Shown: positions 25,674-34,348 of the stretch, piece by piece | How positions within the stretch are numbered: the first letter of the stretch is position 1 | Layout of the letters: the number at the start of each line of letters is the position of its first letter | Source: Oceanimonas doudoroffii | Lineage (GTDB): Bacteria; Pseudomonadota; Gammaproteobacteria; Enterobacterales; Aeromonadaceae | Assembly: GCF_002242685.1 (NCBI RefSeq) | Contig: NZ_NBIM01000001.1 | Coordinates: 682,001 to 746,000 of the forward strand | Reading direction: 5' to 3' | Length of the DNA stretch: 64,000 nucleotides | Notes under the pieces: generated by a model | What the model saw: the letters and a program-made list of their open reading frames with translations, nothing else | Database searches by the model: none | What the model was told of the DNA's origin: nothing | Translations under genes and position numbers: made by a program

Positions 25674-26906
25674 CTAAAACTTGATGCGGGCACCGGCGAT
25701 CAGCGCATTGGCATCGTCCAGGTTCTCGTCGGCGCGCTCGAGATCATAGTTGCGGTAGCCCACATAGAGCTCGGTGGCCCAGTCATCGACATTCTGCACC
25801 ATCTGCACCCCGACCGAGGTGGCCTTGTCACTGCGTTCATCGGCATGGTTGGCCACATGATAATCCACCGACATGGCGGTTTTACCGGCACTGAACCACT
25901 GGTTCTGATAACCCAGCTTGCCGTAGACAAAGTTAGGATCCTGTCCACCGCTGTCCCGCTCACCCGCGGCCAGGGTCAGACTGACGCCACTGGTATGCAG
26001 AAACGACGCCGAGCCATTCACCTGACCGTCGTTGCTTTCCTGATCCGAGTAGGCCACGGCGGCGGCCAGCTTGCCCAGGTTGTAGTCGGCGGAGTAATTC
26101 AGGGCCGCATCCCAGGCGCTGTCTTCCACGGCGCTCACCGCCAGCCTGACGCCGCCAAAGGTAGGCGTATCGTAACGCAGGCGATCCCGGCGGCCCAGGC
26201 CATCCAGGTTGGTGAAACTGTCACCCACCGTGGTGCTGCTCAGGTTGCCATCGTCATCCCGAAACTTGATGCCACCGGCAATATCGGCGGTAGAGGAGTA
26301 ACCCGCGAGGGCAGTACCCGACAGATCCATTTCAGAGCTGTCTTCACTGGCGGTCCAGCCCTTACCGACCCAGAGTTTGCCCAGCCGGTCATGATCGAAA
26401 TACACCTCCAGCCGTCGGTCGGAAATGGTGTCGCCACTGGGGGATTCATTATCCTGACTCACCGCAAAGGAGGAGTTGGACTCAAGCTGCACCTCAATGG
26501 CGGTACCCACGGTCAGCTCGGGGCTGACATCCCCTTCCCCGATAACCCTTAACCGGGTTGAAGAGCTGTCGTTGTCCACATGGTAGAGCTCGGTCTCTTC
26601 GCCATCGTCCACCGCCAGCAGCGCCCGGTTAACATGCCCGGACACCGACACTCGAATCTTGTCGTTACCGGAGTGCACCGCCGTCGGTTTTGCCGCCGGC
26701 ATGGCACTGGCGGCCCTGGCTTCAGCAGCCTCTGCCCGCGCCTCTGCATTGCGGGTTTTGACTTCAAGTTGCTCTACTCGGTCGAGCAGGGTGCCCAGCT
26801 GGCGCTTGAGTTGCTCCAGCTCCTGAGTATCGGCCAGCGCCGAAGGGGAAGCGCTGGCCATTGCACAAACAATGGCCGTTGCCAACAAGGTTTTTTGATA
26901 GGCCAT
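25674..26906 (-). CDS. outer membrane porin with N-terminal coiled coil
   Basis: 410 residues. Signal peptide to about residue 25, then a coiled coil of Glu/Leu/Ala heptads (ELEQLKRQLGTLLDRVEQLE region), an Ala/Pro linker, then beta strands starting IRVSVSGHVNRALL and ending in Phe (ARIKF), the assembly signal of outer membrane barrels. The coiled coil recalls DcaP-type trimeric porins that take up dicarboxylates. The ATG at 26906 has GGGAG upstream. It lies beside an acid-metabolism and TRAP cluster, which fits organic-acid entry, but selectivity is inferred. Confidence 0.8.
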   Translation of the reverse strand: MAYQKTLLATAIVCAMASASPSALADTQELEQLKRQLGTLLDRVEQLEVKTRNAEARAEAAEARAASAMPAAKPTAVHSGNDKIRVSVSGHVNRALLAVDDGEETELYHVDNDSSSTRLRVIGEGDVSPELTVGTAIEVQLESNSSFAVSQDNESPSGDTISDRRLEVYFDHDRLGKLWVGKGWTASEDSSEMDLSGTALAGYSSTADIAGGIKFRDDDGNLSSTTVGDSFTNLDGLGRRDRLRYDTPTFGGVRLAVSAVEDSAWDAALNYSADYNLGKLAAAVAYSDQESNDGQVNGSASFLHTSGVSLTLAAGERDSGGQDPNFVYGKLGYQNQWFSAGKTAMSVDYHVANHADERSDKATSVGVQMVQNVDDWATELYVGYRNYDLERADENLDDANALIAGARIKF

Positions 26907-27245
26907 GATGATTCTCCCTTTGCCTGGCACCGAATACCGGCCTCATCACGGCAAACCACTGGCCCGCCGGGGTAATATGAGTGCCGCTGGTACCAGACAG
27001 CAGAGTGATTCTTCCTTTAGTGGTTAACCTCCCTCCCTGGATCGGTTGTTTTTTTGAACAACATCTTGCCTGTTAAACTTAGTCAAGGCCGCCTTAAAGC
27101 ACCATTTTCACGGCGTGATAAACGTATGCAGCATCCAATTCCATTGTGGAATGCGTTCACGAGCAATCGCCGTTTGTCATCCTTTATGAAGGGGTATTAA
27201 GGTTCGGTAGATTCACCGTTTCACAGGTCAAAGGACATTGCCACC
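26907..27245. promoter_or_regulatory. 339-base divergent promoter region with a T-N11-A inverted repeat
   Basis: Spacer between porin (minus) and hglS (plus). It holds ATTCCATTGTGGAAT (27138-27152), an ATTCC-N5-GGAAT inverted repeat with LysR-style T-N11-A spacing, and GTTGTT-N6-AACAAC near 27045-27065. Either could bind the LysR protein encoded at 32167. Confidence 0.4.
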
Positions 27246-28613
27246 ATGGTGCACACTGCCTACGTTTCTGCGGATAACATCCGCACCCTGTTTTCCGATG
27301 CCATGTCGCGCATGTATCAGCAAGAGGTGCCGCAATACGGCACCCTGGTACGACTGGTTGCCGACATCAACGAGCAAGTGCTGGCCAGCGAGCCGGCCTT
27401 GCACGAGCAATTGCAGCAACAGGGAGAGCTGGAACGGCTGAGCCTGGAGCGTCATGGCGCCATTCGGGTTGGAACCGCCGACGAGCTGCACATGCTGCGC
27501 CGCATCTTCGCCATCATGGGCATGCAGCCGGTCAGCTATTACGATCTGTCCGAAGCCGGCGTGCCGGTGCATTCCACCGCGTTTCGTCCCGTTGATCCGG
27601 CGTCGCTGCAGCGCAATCCGTTTCGCATTTTCACTTCGCTGCTGCGGCTGGAGCTTATCGAAGATGACGCCCTGCGCCAGCAGGCCGAGGCCATTCTGGC
27701 CCGGCGGGACATCTTCACGCCCAAGGCCAGAGCCCTGGTGGATGTCGCCGAGGCCCAGGGCGGCCTGACCGACGCCCAGGCGCAGGAATTCGTGGCCGAG
27801 GTACTGGAAACCTTTCGCTGGCACCGCCACGCCACCGTTGACCACGCCAGCTACCAGGCGCTGCAGGACTCCCATCGGCTGATTGCCGACGTGGTCTGCT
27901 TTCATGGCCCCCATATCAATCACCTGACTCCCCGCACCCTGGACATCGACGCCGTGCAGCAACACATGCCCGCGGCGGGCATCAGCCCGAAGGCGGTCAT
28001 TGAAGGTCCCCCCCGTCGCCGTTGCCCCATACTGCTGCGCCAGACCAGCTTTACCGCCCTGGAAGAGCCGGTGCTGTTTGCCGGCGAGCAGGCCGGTACC
28101 CACACCGCCCGCTTTGGCGAAATCGAACAGCGGGGCATGGCGCTCACTCCGAAGGGGCGTGCCCTTTATGATGAACTGCTCGCCCGCTCGCGCCAGGCCC
28201 CGGCTCAGCCCGACAACGACGGCCATCAGCGCCAGCTGGTCGATATTTTTGCCGACTTTCCCGATGATGAGGCCAGCCTGCGCCAGCAGCGGCTGGGTTA
28301 TTTCCGTTATGAACTGACCGATGCCGGCCGGCAACCCGCGGCCCGGGGCGACGATGTCAGCGACATGGAAACACTGATCGAGGCCGGACTGGTACAGGCC
28401 AGTCCCATCACCTATGAAGATTTCCTGCCGGTCAGCGCCGCAGGCATTTTTCAGTCCAACCTGGGTAGCGCCAGCCACCAGGCCTACCGTCAGAATGCCA
28501 GCAAGGCCGCGTTTGAACGCGCCCTGGGATGCCCGGTGATCGATGAGTTCGGCCTTTACGCCGACATGCAGGACGCCTCCATTCAACGGGTTCGTCAGGT
28601 GCTCAGCGCCTGA
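27246..28613 (+). CDS. hglS: 2-oxoadipate dioxygenase/decarboxylase (HglS, YdcJ/DUF1338 family)
   Basis: 455 residues. The metal ligands reported for Pseudomonas putida HglS, His70, His226 and Glu294, fall at exactly those numbers here (ERHGAIRVG, INHLTPR, EIEQRG), and the substrate Arg74 is kept. The enzyme converts 2-oxoadipate to D-2-hydroxyglutarate and two CO2 using iron and O2, a step of D-lysine catabolism. No other lysine gene is in the window; the neighbouring porin, TRAP transporter and LysR gene suggest a role with imported acids. Confidence 0.9.
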   Translation: MVHTAYVSADNIRTLFSDAMSRMYQQEVPQYGTLVRLVADINEQVLASEPALHEQLQQQGELERLSLERHGAIRVGTADELHMLRRIFAIMGMQPVSYYDLSEAGVPVHSTAFRPVDPASLQRNPFRIFTSLLRLELIEDDALRQQAEAILARRDIFTPKARALVDVAEAQGGLTDAQAQEFVAEVLETFRWHRHATVDHASYQALQDSHRLIADVVCFHGPHINHLTPRTLDIDAVQQHMPAAGISPKAVIEGPPRRRCPILLRQTSFTALEEPVLFAGEQAGTHTARFGEIEQRGMALTPKGRALYDELLARSRQAPAQPDNDGHQRQLVDIFADFPDDEASLRQQRLGYFRYELTDAGRQPAARGDDVSDMETLIEAGLVQASPITYEDFLPVSAAGIFQSNLGSASHQAYRQNASKAAFERALGCPVIDEFGLYADMQDASIQRVRQVLSA

Positions 28614-28630
28614 TAGCGGCCGTCACTTCT

Positions 28631-28662
28631 CCCCAGGCCGTTGCCCGCAGCGCGGCCTGGGG
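28631..28662 (+). terminator. hglS: hairpin after hglS
   Basis: CCCCAGGCCG (28631-28640) pairs perfectly with CGGCCTGGGG (28653-28662). No T run follows, so it may protect a 3' end rather than act as a classic terminator. Confidence 0.5.
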
Positions 28663-28891
28663 GGAATATGGTCACGACTCGACGACCGAAACCACACATT
28701 CCCACGCCGACACACCACCACGAATGACCATGCCCTGTGCGAACGACGCGCCGTCGGTCGATGCATGAGGACTCAAATTTTGCCACCCGCTCATAGACTC
28801 AAAGGCAATGCAATACAAAGGTCTTCATTTTTATGCCCGCTCTGTTACAACTTTCATAAAAAGGAAAAAAGCTGACATAAAAAACCACAGA

Positions 28892-28933
28892 AAAACGAAA
28901 AAATGGAATGAAATCACAACTATTTTTCGTTTT
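28892..28933. promoter_or_regulatory. 11-bp inverted repeat upstream of the TAXI gene
   Basis: AAAACGAAAAA (28892-28902) and TTTTTCGTTTT (28923-28933) are exact inverted copies 20 bases apart in an AT-rich stretch about 120 bases before the TAXI start. It may be an operator. The rest of 28663-29055 shows no gene. Confidence 0.4.
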
Positions 28934-29055
28934 ATCTCAATATGAAAATAATGGAACCTCCGTGCACTCTCTAGCCCACAGCAAGGCCGGAGCACGCCAG
29001 CCATCAACCCTGACGAGGCAATGGACACGTTCCGGCTGATAAGGATATTGAACTC

Positions 29056-30054
29056 ATGAAAAAGACAATACTGGCCACCACCCTGCTTTCCCTGACCGCC
29101 GTACTGAGCGGCTGCGATAATGCAGCCAGCAAGGCCAACATCGCCATCGGTCCCGCCGCCAGCACCACGCAGAAAGTATCCCACATGATCCTGAACGCCT
29201 ATGGCGTTGAAGAGGGCGATTTCAATGCCTATCAGGAGCGCTTTGGCGATGCCCTCGACGGCGTTCAGGATGGCAACATCGATATCTCCATGGGGATCAT
29301 GGGCCTGCCCGCCGGCAGCATCGAAAGCCTGCAGGCGGCCTCCGGAGACGTGGTCATGCTGAGCCTGTCCGACGACGTCGTCGAAAAAATCGAAGGCAGC
29401 AGCGATTACCGTCGTTTCATCATCGACAAGGCCAGCTACCAGTTCCTGGATAAAGACGTACAAACCATCGCGGCCTTTGCGGTGCTGATGGCCAACACCA
29501 ATACCATCAGCGAAGAAATGGGGTATCAACTGGCCAAGGTCATGTACGACCAGGCCGATCAGGTGACCCATTCCCAGGCCAAGTTCCTGACCCTGGAGCA
29601 CGCCCTGAATGGAGGGGACGCCCTCAAAATCCATCCGGGCGCCAAGCGCTTCTATGAAGAAAAGGGCCTGACCGTTACTCTTCCCGTGGCCGAACTTGGC
29701 GAGCAGACGGACAAGAGCGAGTTCATTCTCGGCACCGGCAGCCAGGGGGGCACCTATTATCCGCTGGGCGGCGAAATCGCCACCAACTGGAACAACAACA
29801 TTCCCGGTGCCAACTTCACCAACGTGGAAACCAGCGCCTCCATAGAAAACCTGGTGAGCATTCGTGACGGCAAAATGGATCTGGGCATGTCTGTGCATGT
29901 GCCGGCCCGCAATGCGCTCGAAGGCAAGGCCGAGTTTGAAGGCTCCCCCGTGGACAACGCCGCCTTTATCGGCCAGATCTATCCGGAAGTCGTACAAATC
30001 GTCAGCCGCGCCGGCAACAAGGTTTCTTCCTTCGACAACATCAAGGCAAAGTAA
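29056..30054 (+). CDS. TAXI-type TRAP transporter solute-binding lipoprotein, circularly permuted
   Basis: 332 residues. A lipoprotein signal ends VLSGC20; Asp21 is the classic signal for retention in the inner membrane. Normal TAXI proteins begin with the GTGxxxGxYYPxGG lobe and end with the lobe that starts near NIGxPGSG and ends HPGAxxFYxEKGL. Here the order is reversed: residues about 27-205 are the usual C-terminal lobe (AYG-x4-DF, QDGNIDI, IHPGAKRFYEEKGL), a linker of about 16 residues follows, and residues 222-332 are the usual N-terminal lobe (GTGSQGGTYYPLGG, IRDGKMDLGMS, YPEVVQIVSRAG, ending SSFDNIKAK). The break falls at the inter-lobe hinge. It should deliver a substrate to the permease encoded 69 bases downstream. 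Confidence 0.88.
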   Translation: MKKTILATTLLSLTAVLSGCDNAASKANIAIGPAASTTQKVSHMILNAYGVEEGDFNAYQERFGDALDGVQDGNIDISMGIMGLPAGSIESLQAASGDVVMLSLSDDVVEKIEGSSDYRRFIIDKASYQFLDKDVQTIAAFAVLMANTNTISEEMGYQLAKVMYDQADQVTHSQAKFLTLEHALNGGDALKIHPGAKRFYEEKGLTVTLPVAELGEQTDKSEFILGTGSQGGTYYPLGGEIATNWNNNIPGANFTNVETSASIENLVSIRDGKMDLGMSVHVPARNALEGKAEFEGSPVDNAAFIGQIYPEVVQIVSRAGNKVSSFDNIKAK

Positions 30055-30123
30055 CCGATCCCGGTTCGAACAGAGGTGGGCCTTGTTGCCCGCCTCTTTT
30101 TATTTGGTTCATGGATAGCTGCA

Positions 30124-32055
30124 ATGAATAACACTCACACACAGGACACCCTGCTCGAAAAATACGACAAAGAGTCGGCCTTCAGAAAAAACATCGGCCG
30201 CTGGGGCTGGGTAGTGACCCTGTTTGCGGTCACCCTGACCGGCTTTCACCTCTACACCGGTTATTTCGGTACCCTGCCGACCCAGAAGCAGGGGGCCGTT
30301 CACCTGGGCCTGGCCCTGGGCATGATATTTCTGCTGTATCCGGCCAGTCGCCGAGGGGTAAATCGCCCTGGCGTGGCCTGGTATGACGTCATACTGGCCT
30401 TTGTCGCCACCTTTGTGGCCTATTACAAAATACTGTTCTTTAACGAAATTTTGCGTGGCCGTGTGACCGGCTACTCCACCATCGACCTGATTGTGGCGGT
30501 GCTGGGGGTGCTGTTCGTACTGGAAGCCACCCGCCGCACCGTGGGCATGCCCATCGTCATCGTGGCCTCACTGGCCATTGCCTACGCCCTGTTTGGCAAT
30601 TTCATTCCCACCCGCATTCTGTCTCACCCCGGCTTTGAGCTGACCGATGTGTCGGTCAGCCTGTGGTTTCGGGAGAGCGGCATTTTTGGCACCCCGATTC
30701 AGATCTCTGCCAAATTTATCTTTCTGTTCCTGTTTTTTGGCGTGGTGCTGACCCGCACCGGCGTCGGCCAGTTTTTCAATGATCTGGCCTTTGCCTGCAC
30801 CGGCCGCTATACCGGCGGCAGCGCCAAGGCGGCGGTGATCGCCAGTGCCTTTCAGGGCATGATCTCGGGCAGCTCGGTCGGCAATACCGTGGCCTCCGGC
30901 TCCTTTACCATTCCGATGATGAAAAAGGCCGGCTTCAAGCCCGAATTCGCCGCCGCCGGCGAGGCTGCCGCGTCTACCGGCGGGCAGATCATGCCTCCCC
31001 TGATGGGCGCCGCCGCCTTTATCATGGTGGAATACATCGGTGTCTCCTACGCCGAAATCATGATGGCCGCCGTCATTCCCGCCGTGCTCTACTTCAGCGG
31101 CATCTTCATCGGCGCCCACTTCGAAGCCAAGAAACAAGGCATTCTCGGGATCCCGAAAGAGCAGCTGCCCAGCAAGCTCGAACTGCTCAAACGCCAGGGT
31201 TATATGCTGTTGCCGCTGCTGGTGGTGGTTGGCACCATCATCGCCGGCTTTACCGCACAGCGCGCCGCCCTGCTCGGCATTGGCGCCGCCCTGCTGGTCA
31301 GCATGGTAAGAAAAGAATCCCGGCTGACACCGAAGTCGCTGCTGTCTTTGCTGGAACAGGGTGCCCGCGTGGCCCTGCCGGTGATCGCCGCCGTGGCCAC
31401 CGCCGGCATTATTGCCGGTGTGGTCGGCATGACCGGACTGGGCGCCAAGTTTGCCGCCGGCATTATCAACCTGGCCGACGGCACTTTGATTCTGGCGCTT
31501 ATCTTTACCATGATCGCCTGCATCGTGCTGGGCATGGGGCTGCCCACCACCGCCAACTACGTGGTGACCGCCACCATAGCGGCGCCGGCACTGATCAACG
31601 AGTTCGGCCTGGCGCCCATTGCCGTGCACCTGTTCGTGTTCTATTTCGGTATCGTCGCCGACATCACCCCGCCGGTGTGTCTGGCCGCCTATGCCGGCGC
31701 CGGCATTGCCCGGGCCAACCCGATGAAAACCGGGGTCACCGCGGTCAAACTGGCCATTGGTGCCTTTATCATTCCTTATGTGTTTATCTACCACCCCATA
31801 CTGGTACTGGTGGATGTAAACCTGCCGGAGCTGGTCATGGCGCTGGTGTTCGCCCTGCTCGGCATGATGGCCATCAGCAGTGCGCTGATCGGCTATTTCA
31901 TTCGCCCGTCGTCGCTGCCCGAACGAGCCCTGCTGCTGGCGGCCGGCCTGGCCATGATCATGCCCGGCATCGTCAGCTCCGCCTCGGGCCTGGTGCTGAT
32001 TGCCGCCTGTTACTGGCTACAGCGCCAGCGCCCCGCTCTGGTTGCCACTCAGTAA
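30124..32055 (+). CDS. TRAP transporter fused permease (4TM + 12TM)
   Basis: 643 residues, polytopic inner membrane protein. The DctM-type part holds QGMISGSSVGNTVASGSFTIPMMKK and the GLPTTANYVV segment found in TAXI-associated permeases; the small DctQ-like domain is fused at the N-terminus. It imports a substrate handed over by the binding protein using a Na+ or H+ gradient. The ATG at 30124 is chosen because the upstream in-frame start lies in a non-conserved stretch. Substrate unknown; organic acids are typical of this class. Confidence 0.9.
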   Translation: MNNTHTQDTLLEKYDKESAFRKNIGRWGWVVTLFAVTLTGFHLYTGYFGTLPTQKQGAVHLGLALGMIFLLYPASRRGVNRPGVAWYDVILAFVATFVAYYKILFFNEILRGRVTGYSTIDLIVAVLGVLFVLEATRRTVGMPIVIVASLAIAYALFGNFIPTRILSHPGFELTDVSVSLWFRESGIFGTPIQISAKFIFLFLFFGVVLTRTGVGQFFNDLAFACTGRYTGGSAKAAVIASAFQGMISGSSVGNTVASGSFTIPMMKKAGFKPEFAAAGEAAASTGGQIMPPLMGAAAFIMVEYIGVSYAEIMMAAVIPAVLYFSGIFIGAHFEAKKQGILGIPKEQLPSKLELLKRQGYMLLPLLVVVGTIIAGFTAQRAALLGIGAALLVSMVRKESRLTPKSLLSLLEQGARVALPVIAAVATAGIIAGVVGMTGLGAKFAAGIINLADGTLILALIFTMIACIVLGMGLPTTANYVVTATIAAPALINEFGLAPIAVHLFVFYFGIVADITPPVCLAAYAGAGIARANPMKTGVTAVKLAIGAFIIPYVFIYHPILVLVDVNLPELVMALVFALLGMMAISSALIGYFIRPSSLPERALLLAAGLAMIMPGIVSSASGLVLIAACYWLQRQRPALVATQ

Positions 32056-32072
32056 CAAGCCTCATAACACTG

Positions 32073-32092
32073 GAGGGAGATCACACTCCCTC
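32073..32092 (+). terminator. hairpin after the TRAP permease gene
   Basis: GAGGGAG (32073-32079) pairs with CTCCCTC (32086-32092). No T run. A second hairpin, GCCGCCAG/CTGGCGGC (32115-32140), follows before the LysR gene. Confidence 0.4.
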
Positions 32093-32166
32093 ACCGGCGC
32101 CAGCCGGTACTCAGGCCGCCAGACGAGGTATACTGGCGGCTTGCTTCCACAGCCATATACGAATTC

Positions 32167-33075
32167 ATGCGTTACCTACCTTCCATTACGGCCATGCAAT
32201 GTTTTGACGCCTCGGCCAGACACCTGAGCTTTACCCGCGCGGCGGACGAACTCAGCCTGACCCAGAGTGCGGTGAGCAAGCAGGTAGCCCAGCTTGAGTC
32301 GTTCCTCAACCGCAAGCTGTTTCGCCGGGTGCGCCGCTCCCTGTGCCTGACCCCAGAAGGGGCCATTTACATCGGCGAAGTACGCAAGATCCTCGCCCAG
32401 CTGGAAATGTCATCCCAGTACGTCATGTCCTATAACAACCAGCGGGACGTGCTCAGGGTGGCAACCCTGCCCACCTTTGGCAGTCGCTGGCTGGCCCCCC
32501 GGCTCAGCGCCTTTCTCGACCGCCACCCGCATATCAACCTGGACAGCAGCGAGAAGGTGGAGTCGTTTGACCTGGATCAGGAAGGCATTGATATCGCTTT
32601 TTTCTACGGCCACGGCAGCTGGCCCGGACTGGAATGCCACCGGCTGTTCGGTGAAGAAGTGGTGCCCGTGTGCGCACCCGGCCTGCTGAATAATCATGCA
32701 CCTGCGTCGCCCCTGGAGCTGACCCGTTACCGGCTGTTGCACCTGTCCACCCGCCCCCGCTCCTGGCACGACTGGTTTGCGGCGCAGGATCTGACCACGG
32801 AGCACAGTTATCAGGGCAACCGCTTTGAGACCTTTCACATGCTGATCCGCGCCACCATGGCCGGCTGCGGCATCGCCCTGCTACCCCGTTTCCTGATCGA
32901 AGACGAGCTGGCATCGGGTCAGCTGGTGATGCCCTGGTCCCATGGCATCACCAGCGCCAACAGCTATTACCTGGTTTATCCGGAGCGCCTGGGCGAGGTG
33001 GAAAAGGTGCGTGTGTTCGCGGATTATTTGCTGAACCTTGCCGCCGGCACCACAACAGATTCCTTTAGTGATTAG
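32167..33075 (+). CDS. LysR family transcriptional regulator (GcvA-like)
   Basis: 302 residues. N-terminal helix-turn-helix (LSFTRAADELSLTQSAVSKQ, about 21-40) and a type-2 periplasmic-binding-like effector domain. The start LPSITAMQCFDASARHLSFTRAA is like the GcvA subgroup. It is co-directional with the TRAP genes and likely controls the TRAP, hglS and porin genes in response to an imported acid or its catabolite; that role is inferred from position. Confidence 0.88.
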   Translation: MRYLPSITAMQCFDASARHLSFTRAADELSLTQSAVSKQVAQLESFLNRKLFRRVRRSLCLTPEGAIYIGEVRKILAQLEMSSQYVMSYNNQRDVLRVATLPTFGSRWLAPRLSAFLDRHPHINLDSSEKVESFDLDQEGIDIAFFYGHGSWPGLECHRLFGEEVVPVCAPGLLNNHAPASPLELTRYRLLHLSTRPRSWHDWFAAQDLTTEHSYQGNRFETFHMLIRATMAGCGIALLPRFLIEDELASGQLVMPWSHGITSANSYYLVYPERLGEVEKVRVFADYLLNLAAGTTTDSFSD

Positions 33076-33191
33076 TGAATTTATATTCATTTATTCCGCA
33101 AAATGAGCAAGTCACCACATGGCGCACCACCCCGTTGAGCAACGCCCAACACGCTTTGTGATCCCGGCCGGAACTTTCTTGTGATTCAGGG

Positions 33192-33220
33192 TTGGCAAAA
33201 CCAGCCCGACTTGTTAAGGT
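33192..33220 (+). promoter_or_regulatory. promoter of the his operon
   Basis: TTGGCA (33192-33197), 17-base spacer, TAAGGT (33215-33220), about 40 bases before the leader peptide start. Confidence 0.6.
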
Positions 33221-33261
33221 GAATCCGTTTTCAACGAATTGAACGAGCCGAATACAGCATC

Positions 33262-33309
33262 ATGAACTTCCTGCACACCGCCAAGCATCACCATCATCAT
33301 CGACACTAG
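33262..33309 (+). CDS. hisL: his operon leader peptide
   Basis: 15 codons, MNFLHTAKHHHHHRH, with seven histidines. When charged tRNA-His is scarce the ribosome stalls on this run and the downstream terminator does not form. Directly upstream of the attenuator and hisG. Confidence 0.93.
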   Translation: MNFLHTAKHHHHHRH

Positions 33310-33374
33310 TCTTTCAGAATGCTTTTTCTGGAAGACCTTGCGCTTGGCGGCTTCCAGCAGGACAGAATTATCGA

Positions 33375-33405
33375 CCCCCGGAAGCTTGGCTTTCGGGGGT
33401 TTTTC
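33375..33405 (+). terminator. his operon attenuator terminator
   Basis: An 11-base stem, CCCCCGGAAGC with GCTTTCGGGGG (one G-U), a three-base loop and TTTTT, ends about 40 bases before hisG. Together with the His-rich leader it forms a transcription attenuator. Confidence 0.9.
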
Positions 33406-33442
33406 GTTTCAGGACTCACATCAGTAACAAGGAATACCGATT

Positions 33443-34345
33443 ATGACTTTGGATAAAACCCGCCTTCGTATTGCGATTCAGAAATCCGGTCGTCTGAGCA
33501 AGGAATGTCAGCAGCTGCTCAAGGGCTGCGGCGTCAAGCTCAACCTGCGTGAACAGCGCCTGATCGCCCACGCCGAGAACATGCCCATCGACCTGCTGCT
33601 GGTGCGGGACGACGACATTCCCGGCCTGGTGATGGACGGCGTGGTCGATCTCGGCGTGGTGGGTGAAAACGTGCTGGAAGAGACCCTGATGGATCGCCAG
33701 GCCCAGGGCGAGGCCGCCGATTACAGCGTGCTCAAGCGCCTCGACTTCGGCGGCTGCCGGCTGTCGCTGGCGGTGGCCGACGACTTCGACTACCAAGGCC
33801 CGCAAAGCCTGGAAGGCAAGCGCATCGCCACCTCCTACCCCTGGCTGCTGAAGCGCTTTATGGATGAGCAGGGCGTGAAGTTCAAAAGCGTAATGCTGAA
33901 CGGCTCGGTGGAAGTGGCGCCCCGCGCCGGCGTGGCCGACGCCATCTGCGATCTGGTGTCTACCGGCGCCACTCTGGAAGCCAACGGCCTGGTGGAAGCC
34001 GATGTCATCTTCCGCTCCAAGGCGGTACTGATCCAGAGCGGCAACGCCCTGCCCGCCGGCAAGCAGCAAATCGTCGACAAGCTGCTGCCCCGTATTCAGG
34101 GCCTGCAACAGGCGCGGGAAAGCAAATACATTATGCTGCACGCCCCCAAAGACAAGCTCGAGCAGGTGATCGATCTGCTGCCCGGTGCCGAGCGCCCCAC
34201 CATCATGCAGCTGGCCGGCGAGACCAACCAGGTGGCCATTCACATGGTAAGCAGCGAAGACATGTTCTGGGAAACCATGGAAGGCTTAAAGAGCCTGGGC
34301 GCTTCATCCATTCTGGTGCTGCCCATTGAGAAGATGATGGAGTAA
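33443..34345 (+). CDS. hisG: ATP phosphoribosyltransferase (long form)
   Basis: 300 residues, so the long form with a C-terminal ACT-like histidine-binding domain. It condenses ATP with PRPP, the first and feedback-inhibited step of histidine synthesis. Starts [17 protein letters not shown]. First of eight tightly packed his genes; hisD begins three bases after its stop. Confidence 0.97.
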   Translation: MTLDKTRLRIAIQKSGRLSKECQQLLKGCGVKLNLREQRLIAHAENMPIDLLLVRDDDIPGLVMDGVVDLGVVGENVLEETLMDRQAQGEAADYSVLKRLDFGGCRLSLAVADDFDYQGPQSLEGKRIATSYPWLLKRFMDEQGVKFKSVMLNGSVEVAPRAGVADAICDLVSTGATLEANGLVEADVIFRSKAVLIQSGNALPAGKQQIVDKLLPRIQGLQQARESKYIMLHAPKDKLEQVIDLLPGAERPTIMQLAGETNQVAIHMVSSEDMFWETMEGLKSLGASSILVLPIEKMME

Positions 34346-34348
34346 GCC

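Noticed and set aside
30568..31794. Long open frame on the minus strand of the TRAP permease (408 codons), and a similar one opposite hisC/hisB.
   Set aside because: Shadow frames of high-GC genes; His/Gly/Gln-rich composition without domains.
33076..33261. Possible extra small gene between the LysR gene and the his leader.
   Set aside because: Only the his promoter can be supported; no frame with a ribosome site.
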